Origin: Pseudolysinimonas_A sp049651805
GTDB taxonomy: Bacteria > Actinomycetota > Actinomycetes > Actinomycetales > Microbacteriaceae
Direction of reading: 5' to 3'
NCBI RefSeq assembly: GCF_049651805.1
Contig: NZ_JBASCU010000022.1
Coordinates: 6,476-70,475 of the forward strand
DNA length: 64,000 bases
Position numbers and translations under genes: made by a program. Positions 58,226 to 64,000 of the stretch are shown piece by piece (the stretch's first letter is position 1; every line of letters begins with the position of its first letter). The notes under the pieces are model-generated. The model did no database searches. It saw only the letters and a program-made list of their open reading frames with translations, and was not told the origin of the DNA.

Positions 58226-59295
58226 GGGTCGGTGTGATCGGCTGCGGGGCGATCTCGGGAACCTATCTCGAAACTCTCGCGCGCCTCTCCGCCGTGGAGG
58301 TCACCGCCGTCGCGGATCTCGACCCCGCGCGAGCGCAGGCGGTCGGCGACCGGTTCGGGGTGCCGAGCATGTCCGTCGACCAGATCCTTCTCGATCCTCG
58401 GGTGGATCTGATCCTCAACCTGACCATCCCTGCCGCACATGCCGACGTGGCCCTCGCAGCGATCGCTGCCGGCAAGTCGGTCTATGGAGAAAAGCCTCTG
58501 GCCTCGACCACTCGCGAAGGTCGCGCCGTGCTCGATGCGGCGCAGGCGGCCGGCGTGCGAGTGGGCTGCGCGCCCGACACGGTGCTCGGCACCGGCATCC
58601 AGACCGCACGCAAGGTCATCGACGACGGCGTCATCGGCACACCGATCGCCGCGACCGCGACGTTCGTGAGCGCGGGCCACGAGTACTGGCACCCCAATCC
58701 CGACTTCTACTACCAAGCGGGCGGCGGCCCTCTGCTCGACATGGGGCCCTACTACGTGACCGCACTCGTCACCCTCCTGGGGCCGGTGTCGTCGGTGATC
58801 GGCAAGGCGAGTCGCACGCGTCCCACCAGAACGATTCACTCCGGCCCACGCACCGGCGAAGTGGTGACCGTCGACGTCGACACCCACGTGACCGGGGTAC
58901 TCGAACACGAGTCCGGTGCCCTCTCGACACTGGTGATGAGCTTCGATGCGGCGGCGACCCACGCGTCGCGCATCGAGGTGCACGGCGATCTCGCGACACT
59001 CGTCGCCCCCGACCCCAATCGCTTCGACGGTGAGGTGCAACTCATCCGACCGAGTGCCGGCGAATGGACGACCCTGCCAGCAAGCGCCGGCTACATCGGA
59101 AGCGCTCGCGGCTACGGATTGGCCGATCTCGCCACGACCCCGGCCGGGGAAACGCATCGTGCCAATGGCGAGATCGCCCTCCACGTACTCGACGCCATGG
59201 AGTCGATGCTTCGGTCAGCGCAGGAAGGACGGTCAGTCGCGGTGAGCACCAGGTGCGAGCGCCCCTCTCCGGTTCCCCTAGCTTCCCTGAGCTGA
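58210..59295 (+). CDS. Gfo/Idh/MocA-family oxidoreductase
   Basis: This 361-residue protein has VGVIGCGAISGTYLETL, GEKPLAST with the NAD-site lysine, and GGPLLDMGPYYVTAL. It starts at a GTG inside the end of the ThuA-like gene. With ThuA it resembles the 3-ketoglycoside-forming pairs of disaccharide catabolism, so it may oxidise an imported galactoside or the released sugar. It ends convergently, overlapping the SDR gene by 18 bp. Confidence 0.86.
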   Translation: MGEPLRVGVIGCGAISGTYLETLARLSAVEVTAVADLDPARAQAVGDRFGVPSMSVDQILLDPRVDLILNLTIPAAHADVALAAIAAGKSVYGEKPLASTTREGRAVLDAAQAAGVRVGCAPDTVLGTGIQTARKVIDDGVIGTPIAATATFVSAGHEYWHPNPDFYYQAGGGPLLDMGPYYVTALVTLLGPVSSVIGKASRTRPTRTIHSGPRTGEVVTVDVDTHVTGVLEHESGALSTLVMSFDAAATHASRIEVHGDLATLVAPDPNRFDGEVQLIRPSAGEWTTLPASAGYIGSARGYGLADLATTPAGETHRANGEIALHVLDAMESMLRSAQEGRSVAVSTRCERPSPVPLASLS

Positions 59296-60003
59296 ACTCC
59301 ACATCGCCCACTGCGTCGTCCTCAGGCGCCGAGGCTGCTGCAACGTGAAAACAATCGCGGCGGCAATATCTTCGGGGCGCATGTATTCGTCCAACTGAGG
59401 GTCACCCGCCGTCCTCCCTCTCCCCAGCGCGAATTCAGTGCTCACCGCCGCCGGGCACATGGTCGTCACGCGAATTCCTTCGGTGCGCAACTCCCGGTCG
59501 ACCGCGCCGGCGAAGACAACCTGGGCGGCCTTCGTACCGGCGTAGACAGCTTCGTTCGCACCACCCCTGAGCCCCGCCACAGACGCGACGACGACGATGT
59601 CTCCTCCGTGCTCGCGAAGCTTGGGGACCGCTGCTCGCACCGACCAGACGGTTCCGAGAAAATTCGCCGTCACCATGTCCGACAGCTCTTCATCGGAGCC
59701 ATCCATCACGGAACCGTACAGACCTACCCCGGCTGCGGCCACCAACGAATCCAACCTGCCGAACTTCGAGATCGCGGCCTCCACGAGGGACTGACTGGTT
59801 GCAGAGTCACGGATGTCGCCGGCGACAGCTACGACGTTCTCGTCCCCCAGTTCGCTCACGAGTTCGTCGAGGCGGTCCTGACGCCGAGCGGTCACCGCAA
59901 CTTTCGCGCTAGCCGCAACCAGTGCTCGGGCTGTCTCGCGACCAATCCCCGAACTGGCGCCCGTGATGGCAATGACCGTGTTCTCAAGAGAACGGGTTTC
60001 CAT
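59278..60003 (-). CDS. SDR oxidoreductase
   Basis: This 241-residue SDR has TGASSGIG, AAAG in place of NNAG, a Ser in VASVAGL, and YAGTK. Substitution of both Asn in the NNAG motif is uncommon but occurs in the YdfG-like branch. The ATG at 60003 is preceded by GAAGGA. A palindrome AGCCAA-N3-TTGGCT lies 27 bp upstream. The substrate is unknown. Confidence 0.8.
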   Translation of the reverse strand: METRSLENTVIAITGASSGIGRETARALVAASAKVAVTARRQDRLDELVSELGDENVVAVAGDIRDSATSQSLVEAAISKFGRLDSLVAAAGVGLYGSVMDGSDEELSDMVTANFLGTVWSVRAAVPKLREHGGDIVVVASVAGLRGGANEAVYAGTKAAQVVFAGAVDRELRTEGIRVTTMCPAAVSTEFALGRGRTAGDPQLDEYMRPEDIAAAIVFTLQQPRRLRTTQWAMWSSAQGS

Positions 60004-60029
60004 AGTCAATCCTTCTTCGTCGAAGTAGA

Positions 60030-60044
60030 AGCCAATTGTTGGCT
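60030..60044. promoter_or_regulatory. Palindrome AGCCAATTGTTGGCT upstream of the SDR gene
   Basis: A perfect 6+3+6 dyad sits just before the ribosome site of the SDR gene. No regulator gene adjoins it, so the binding protein would be encoded elsewhere. Confidence 0.4.
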
Positions 60045-60146
60045 ATCGATTTGCGCCGGTGGAGCGCAGCATACTGTTGGAACGTTGCACGACCGCGGGT
60101 GCGGAGCACACGTCGGCAGTCGAAGAGCACACGCCAGAGACCAGAA

Positions 60147-60169
60147 AAACCCCTGATCAACAGGGGTTT
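60147..60169 (-). terminator. Terminator of tRNA-Ser
   Basis: AAACCCCTG-ATCAA-CAGGGGTTT is a perfect 9-bp hairpin. Read on the minus strand it follows the tRNA and is extended by a T-run (TTTTTC), a typical Rho-independent terminator. Confidence 0.85.
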
Positions 60170-60173
60170 CTCT

Positions 60174-60262
60174 TGGCGGTACCGGTGGGATTTGAACCCA
60201 CGGAGGCTATGAACCTCACATGTTTTCGAGACATGCTCCTTCGGCCGCTCGGACACGGTACC
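60174..60262 (-). tRNA. tRNA-Ser(CGA)
   Basis: The acceptor arms GGTACCG and CGGTACC pair fully; the anticodon stem is CATGT/ACATG with loop CTCGAAA, giving anticodon CGA for UCG. The long variable arm and the T arm GTGGG-TTCAAAT-CCCAC identify a serine tRNA. The discriminator is G and the CCA end is encoded (60174-60176). Confidence 0.95.
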
Positions 60263-60358
60263 GCCGACGATCTTAGCCCAGCTCGCGTGCGGGCTTTCGC
60301 GGCTGGTTCATAGGTTCGCCCAACACTTCCCCGAGGCGACGGCGCGACTGTCGTACAC

Positions 60359-60724
60359 ATGGCAGACAAAGAGAACACCGAGGTGCCCCCGGCTGCTGAA
60401 GCCCCGGCACCTGTCACGACCGCCGCTCCGGTGACGGTCGTCCGAGAGAGGGGCAGCTGGGTGACGCCGCTCATCGCCGCTCTCGTCGTCGTCGTGACGC
60501 TCGTCGTCGGCGGCGTCAGCGGGTTCGCGCTCGCCGCCGCCACCCACGCCGGCGCCCGGCCCGCGATCGAGCAGAGCCAGCAGGGTCCCGGCGGGCAGGG
60601 CGGACCGCAGCAGGGTCCCGGCGGGGAGGGCGGCCCCGGCCGTCCCGACGACCGCCCCGAGCGGCCGGAGGACGGCGACGAGTCGACCGACGAGACCGAA
60701 GAGGGCGACTCGACCGAGGGCTGA
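60359..60724 (+). CDS. Single-pass membrane protein with Gly/Pro/Gln-rich and acidic tail
   Basis: The 121-residue protein has a Pro/Ala-rich cytoplasmic N-terminus, one membrane segment (about residues 35-60, TPLIAALVVVVTLVVGG) and an outside tail of GPGG-type repeats (QQGPGGQGG, QQGPGGEGG) followed by an Asp/Glu-rich end. The tail resembles a short collagen-like or linker sequence. No family is recognised. A strong hairpin follows the gene. Confidence 0.65.
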   Translation: MADKENTEVPPAAEAPAPVTTAAPVTVVRERGSWVTPLIAALVVVVTLVVGGVSGFALAAATHAGARPAIEQSQQGPGGQGGPQQGPGGEGGPGRPDDRPERPEDGDESTDETEEGDSTEG

Positions 60725-60736
60725 CCCTCACCCGCT

Positions 60737-60774
60737 GCCCGCGGCATCCGAACCCCCAACCGGATGCCGCGGGC
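60737..60774 (+). terminator. Strong hairpin after the small membrane protein gene
   Basis: GCCCGCGGCATCCG and CGGATGCCGCGGGC make a perfect 14-bp stem with a 10-base loop. A T-run is absent, but the strength and place suggest termination. Confidence 0.7.
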
Positions 60775-60813
60775 CTCTGCTGTCAAGGGGCACCCCCGCA
60801 ACCTCCCCCTGCC

Positions 60814-60819
60814 TATCGT
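60814..60819 (+). promoter_or_regulatory. -10 box TATCGT, leaderless start at 60826
   Basis: TATCGT is followed by CGAAGC and ATG. No ribosome site is seen at a proper distance. Confidence 0.55.
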
Positions 60820-60825
60820 CGAAGC

Positions 60826-61533
60826 ATGCGATTGAGCGTCGCGATTCCCGTACTCGACGAGGAAGAACTCATCGGCGAGTGCCTCGAAGCTCTGCGGCAG
60901 CAGTCGGATGCCGTCGACGAGATCATCGTCGTCGACAACGGCTCCACCGACGGCACCGTCGACATCGCCCGCGCCGCCCCCGGGGTGACCGTCATCCAGG
61001 AGCCCCATCGCGGCATCACCTACGCCCGCAACACCGGGTTCGCGGCGGCGACCGGCGACATCCTCGCCCGCATCGACGCCGACACCCTCGTGAGCCCCGG
61101 CTGGGCCACCGCGATCCGCCGTGCATTCGCCTCCGACCCCGAGCTCGCCGGACTCGCGGGACCTGCCGGCCTCACCCGCCTCTCGCGCGGCGATCGGATC
61201 GTCGGCCGCACCGCGTACGAGGCCTTCCGCATCGTGCACCAACTGACGATCGGCGAGGGGCCGCTGATGTACGGGCACAACATGGCGCTGCGCCGGTCGG
61301 CCTGGCAGCGCATCCGCGACCTGGTCACGGTCGGCGACGATCGCATCAGTGAGGATGTCGACATCGCCCTCGCGCTGCACCACACCCACCAGCGGGTGGA
61401 GTACGAACCCGAGATGCTCGTCACCATCGCCGCCGAGCGAACGATGCGTCCGGCGAAGCTGCGGCGCTACAGCCGCGCCGACCGGCTCACGACTGCGAAG
61501 TACCGAGAGCTACGCAGTACTCGAGCGTCATGA
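60826..61533 (+). CDS. Glycosyltransferase family 2 protein
   Basis: This 235-residue GT2 enzyme of the GT-A fold has VAIPVLDEEELIGECL, VVDNGSTDGT and the metal-binding Asp-Ala-Asp at 84-86 (RIDADT). There is no membrane segment. It transfers a sugar from a nucleotide donor to an unknown acceptor, possibly in envelope glycan synthesis. It is leaderless, and its stop overlaps the ATG of the broken EEP gene (ATGA). Confidence 0.87.
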   Translation: MRLSVAIPVLDEEELIGECLEALRQQSDAVDEIIVVDNGSTDGTVDIARAAPGVTVIQEPHRGITYARNTGFAAATGDILARIDADTLVSPGWATAIRRAFASDPELAGLAGPAGLTRLSRGDRIVGRTAYEAFRIVHQLTIGEGPLMYGHNMALRRSAWQRIRDLVTVGDDRISEDVDIALALHHTHQRVEYEPEMLVTIAAERTMRPAKLRRYSRADRLTTAKYRELRSTRAS

Positions 61534-62062
61534 TCCGCGCGATGACCTGGAACACCTGGTGGCGCTTCGGCGGCAACTGGCGGCGGCGCGAGCCGGGATT
61601 TCTGGATGTCGTGCGCCGCGTCGATCCGGATGTGCTCGGCATCCAGGAGTGCTGGGGCGGCGCGCAACGCACCCAGGCGAGCGTGATCGCCGACCACCTG
61701 TCGGCGCACTCGGCTCTCTGCAGGAGCCGCTCCTGCCGTCGAAAGGCCGGCTGCTGCGGGCGCTCGTCGCGACGGTCCAACATCCGCTCGGTGAGCTGCG
61801 GGTGGTCGTCGGCCCTACCAGCTGGGAGCCCGACCGCGCCGACGAGACGGCCGCGCAGGTGGACGAGCTGCAACGGCTGGTCACCGACGGCGCCGCCCAC
61901 CGGGTGCTGCCGAGCCTGCTGCTCGCCGACCTCAACTACGACCGCGACCAGCCGCCGCTCGCCGGGTTCGCCCTGCACGACGGGTGGGAGAGCGCCGACC
62001 CGGGCGGCATCCCTCCCTCAGACCACTACCCCGTCGTCGTCGACGTTGAGATCCTCGGCTGA
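61530..62062 (+). pseudogene. EEP-family gene with deletion and frameshift
   Basis: From the ATG at 61530 an EEP protein begins normally (MTWNTWWRFGGNW, VDPDVLGIQECWGG), but after SAHSAL near 61715 the homologous continuation (LLRALVATVQHPLGELRVVV, LLADLNYD) is in another frame. The part between the Glu motif and this strand is shortened. The C-terminal end keeps SDHYPVVVDVEIL. The central region and one frame are lost, so the product should be inactive. Confidence 0.7.
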
Positions 62063-62079
62063 TCGTCGGTGGACGCCGG

Positions 62080-62085
62080 TACCAT
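62080..62085 (+). promoter_or_regulatory. -10 box TACCAT, leaderless start at 62092
   Basis: TACCAT is followed by CGCCGC and ATG. Confidence 0.45.
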
Positions 62086-62091
62086 CGCCGC

Positions 62092-62220
62092 ATGATTGAG
62101 ATCTCCCCTGAGGTCGCGGCGATCATCGACCAGCGCATCGCCGAGGCCGACGCCAACCCGGGCGATTTCGTGCCACTCGACGAGTTCGAGCGCGAGGTGC
62201 GGGCTCGGCAAGGCGAGTAA
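62092..62220 (+). CDS. Small protein resembling an antitoxin C-terminus (42 aa)
   Basis: The frame encodes MIEISPEVAAIIDQRIAEAD and ends FEREVRARQGE. It is acidic and helical, like the toxin-binding part of RelB- or addiction-module-type antitoxins, but has no DNA-binding part and no toxin gene beside it. It may be a truncated antitoxin or an independent small protein. The leaderless promoter spacing supports expression. Confidence 0.5.
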   Translation: MIEISPEVAAIIDQRIAEADANPGDFVPLDEFEREVRARQGE

Positions 62221-62305
62221 CCTTCTCCCTCCACCCGATCAGCTCCACAAGCTCGATCTACTCACACTCGAGCGTGGGCGGGGCAGCAGCGTCGGCACCC
62301 CCGCC

Positions 62306-62311
62306 TAGGCT
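62306..62311 (+). promoter_or_regulatory. -10 box TAGGCT, leaderless start of radA
   Basis: TAGGCT is followed by GACCGC and ATG at 62318. Confidence 0.55.
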
Positions 62312-62317
62312 GACCGC

Positions 62318-63667
62318 ATGGCCCGCCCGACGACCCCCGGATTCGCGTGCCGGGAGTGCGGCTGGACCTCCGTCAAGTGGCAGGGCCGCTGCGGCGAGTG
62401 CCAGGTGTGGGACTCCCTCGTCGAGCAGGGCGCCCCGACATCCAAGGTGACGGCCGTCGCCGTCTCGGCCGCCCGCGCCGCCCGGCCCATCACCGACATC
62501 GGCACCGAGTCGAGCGTGCATCGCCCGAGCGGCATCGGCGAGTTCGACCGCGTGCTCGGCGGCGGCATCGTTCCGGGCGCCGCCATCCTGCTCTCGGGTG
62601 AGCCGGGCGTCGGCAAGTCGACGCTGCTGCTCGAAGTCGCCGCGCGCGTCGCCCAAGCCGGAGCCCGCGTGTTGTACGTGAGCGCCGAGGAGTCCGCCGC
62701 CCAGGTGCGGCTGCGCGCCGAACGCACGGGAGCCCTCAGCGACGAGCTCTACCTCGCCGCCGAGACCGACCTCGCGACGATCCTCGGCCAGGTGGATGCC
62801 GTGAAGCCCCGCCTGCTCATCGTCGACTCGGTGCAGACGGTGTCGTCCGCGATGAGCGACGGCGCCCCCGGGCAACCCGCGCAGGTGCGCGAAGTCGCGG
62901 GAACCCTCATCCGCATCGCCAAAGAGCGCGACCTGCCCCTGCTGCTCGTCGGGCACGTCACGAAAGACGGCACGATCGCCGGGCCGCGGCTGCTGGAACA
63001 CCTCGTGGATGTCGTCTGCAGCTTCGAAGGCGACCGCCAGACCGCGCTGCGCTTCGTGCGCGCCCTGAAGAACCGGTTCGGCCCCACCGACGAGGTCGGC
63101 TGCTTCGAGATGACCGGCGACGGCATCGCGGAGGTTCCGGATCCGTCGGGGCTGTTCCTCTCCCGCTCGTCATCGCCCGTGAGCGGCACCTGCGTCACCA
63201 TCGCGCTCGAAGGGCGCCGCGCCATCCCGGTCGAGGTGCAGGCCCTCATCGTCGGCACCACCGCCCCGCAGCCGCGGCGAGTCGTGAACGGGGTCGACTC
63301 GGCGCGGGTCGCGATGATCCTCGCGGTGCTCGAACGGCGGTGCGGGTTGAAGGTGTCGACATCCGATGTCTACGTCTCGACCGTCGGCGGCATGCGGCTC
63401 ACCGAACCAGCCACCGACCTGGCCATCGCCCTCGCGATCGCGTCAGCCGTGAAAGATGTCGCGCTGCCGCAGACCTTCGCGGCGGTGGGTGAGATCTCGC
63501 TCGCCGGCGAGATCCGGCCGGTGCCGCTCGCCCGCCAGCGTCTCGGCGAGGCGAAACGCCTCGGCTACACCCAGATCGTCGACGGCGACGCGGGTTCCGT
63601 GCACTCCGCGATCGGCATCGCCTTCGCGGCCGCCCCCGCCGAGCGAGCAGCAGTCCCCGCGTTCTAA
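62318..63667 (+). CDS. radA: DNA repair protein RadA (Sms)
   Basis: This 449-residue protein has the N-terminal zinc finger Cys11, Cys14, Cys25 and Cys28 (CRECG, CGECQ), Walker A GEPGVGKST at 94-102, the RadA-specific KNRFG at 251-255, and a Lon-like C-terminal domain. RadA is a hexameric helicase that extends D-loops and processes recombination intermediates. It is leaderless. Its last 11 codons and stop lie within the first unit of an 84-bp tandem duplication. Confidence 0.95.
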   Translation: MARPTTPGFACRECGWTSVKWQGRCGECQVWDSLVEQGAPTSKVTAVAVSAARAARPITDIGTESSVHRPSGIGEFDRVLGGGIVPGAAILLSGEPGVGKSTLLLEVAARVAQAGARVLYVSAEESAAQVRLRAERTGALSDELYLAAETDLATILGQVDAVKPRLLIVDSVQTVSSAMSDGAPGQPAQVREVAGTLIRIAKERDLPLLLVGHVTKDGTIAGPRLLEHLVDVVCSFEGDRQTALRFVRALKNRFGPTDEVGCFEMTGDGIAEVPDPSGLFLSRSSSPVSGTCVTIALEGRRAIPVEVQALIVGTTAPQPRRVVNGVDSARVAMILAVLERRCGLKVSTSDVYVSTVGGMRLTEPATDLAIALAIASAVKDVALPQTFAAVGEISLAGEIRPVPLARQRLGEAKRLGYTQIVDGDAGSVHSAIGIAFAAAPAERAAVPAF

Positions 63668-63805
63668 CCCACCTCGGTGGTCGAGTAGCCCGCGAAGCGG
63701 GCGTGTCGAGACCCCGCCCCCGCCGAGCGAGCAGCAGTCCCCGCGTTCTAACCCACCTCGGTGGTCGAGTAGCCCGCGAAGCGGGCGTGTCGAGACCCCG
63801 CCCCC
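63630..63805. repeat. 84-bp exact tandem duplication at the radA 3' end
   Basis: Unit 1 is 63632-63715 and unit 2 is 63716-63799, without differences; the match extends a few bases each side (CCGCCCCC). Each unit carries the end of radA with its stop and one palindromic repeat arm. Only the first copy is coding. Confidence 0.9.
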
Positions 63806-63869
63806 ACGTCACTAGCTGGCGGGGTCTCGACACGCGCGCCGCTTCGCGGTGCGCTACTCGACCACCGAG
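63672..63869. repeat. GGTCGAGTAGC-type palindromic repeats, three units
   Basis: Two direct units (63674 onward and 63758 onward, inside the tandem duplication) face an inverted unit at 63821-63866. Arms CTCGGTGGTCGAGTAGC and GCTACTCGACCACCGAG pair perfectly, as do GTGTCGAGACCCCG and CGGGGTCTCGACAC. The structure ends the radA transcript and is of the same family as 4024-4100. Confidence 0.8.
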
Positions 63870-64000
63870 TTGGCTAGACGGTATGTAGTGGCCCTCTTCT
63901 GGTGAGGGGGTCGCGGGACGGGGCCTCGCTCACAAAACTCGTGGGTTACCGGGTGGAGGTGGTCCGCCCGGCCTATCCGACAGTTGTGGGAGGCCCCGTG
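63870..64000. other. Right window edge: no complete gene, 10-bp inverted repeat
   Basis: No coding sequence is seen after radA (the 333 bp from 63668). ACGGGGCCTC (63918-63927) and GAGGCCCCGT (63990-63999) are exact inverted copies 62 bp apart. The edge reads GGGAGGCCCCGTG, so a ribosome site and a GTG start may lie here; a gene or mobile element could begin just outside. Confidence 0.35.

Noticed and set aside
60174..60262. Integration site of a genomic island at tRNA-Ser
   Set aside because: No integrase gene and no repeated 3' end of the tRNA were seen within the window.
63672..63869. CRISPR array
   Set aside because: The repeats are palindromic, partly inverted, and two units arise from one tandem duplication; there are no spacers or cas genes.

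Overview
The window is high-GC actinobacterial DNA. Strong codon bias, overlapping ATGA/GTGA gene junctions, many leaderless starts (a TANNNT -10 box six bases before the start codon), an F420-type LLM oxidoreductase, and inverted repeats of the GGTCGAGTAGC...GTGTCGAGACC kind all fit a soil or plant-associated Microbacteriaceae-like organism. That assignment is inference; no rRNA gene is present. The content is that of a saprophyte chromosome specialised in sugar acids and plant glycosides, with a mosaic defence/toxin-antitoxin segment.

Layout. 1-4012: end of a GPH symporter, then a XylF/G/H-type sugar ABC importer. 4.1-7.2 kb: an isocitrate lyase/PEP mutase family enzyme, a GIY-YIG-type protein, a YtxH-like protein, an endonuclease/exonuclease/phosphatase family protein and three small proteins. 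7.3-10.3 kb: a MalEFG-type importer. 10.6-14.1 kb: a frameshifted doxX, an HTH-MntA/HepT toxin-antitoxin pair in an operon with a class V PLP enzyme, and an SDR remnant.

14.1-22.7 kb is a complete non-phosphorylating L-fucose route: RbsABC-like importer, GntR regulator, aldo/keto reductase, fuconolactonase-like hydrolase, L-fuconate dehydratase, SDR and fumarylacetoacetase-fold hydrolase, expected to yield pyruvate and lactate. 22.9-26.3 kb is a second sugar-acid operon (zinc alcohol dehydrogenase, KduD, KDPG-type aldolase, KDG-type kinase) under three AAACAT-N3-ATGTTT operators. 26.3-29.3 kb holds a Gfo/Idh/MocA oxidoreductase, an SDR and an MFS permease. 29.3-30.9 kb is hipBA with three evenly spaced palindromes. 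30.9-38.4 kb reads as an amine or amino-acid catabolic block: APC permease, YtcJ-like amidohydrolase, cysteine hydrolase and LLM enzyme diverge from a TetR regulator, a small-molecule kinase and a class III aminotransferase-fold enzyme.

39.2-47.0 kb is a mosaic. It carries two NYN-domain genes, a two-copy structured small-RNA element, dinB plus a duplicated dinB 5' end, fic, a pRiA4b ORF-3/UPF0158 fusion, vapBC, and three unequal fragments of one RibD/DHFR-like gene. One fragment sits in an open chimeric frame that begins with the DinB N-terminus and ends with the tail of the NYN protein. This is the most unusual part of the window.

47.0-59.3 kb is a beta-galactoside system. A LacI regulator with three operators faces an operon of GH42 - ABC importer - GH42 - enolase-superfamily protein - lactonase, and is followed by ThuA-like and Gfo/Idh/MocA genes. 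59.3-64 kb: SDR, tRNA-Ser(CGA), a small membrane protein, a glycosyltransferase, a broken EEP gene, a 42-residue protein and radA, ending in an 84-bp tandem duplication and a long palindromic repeat.
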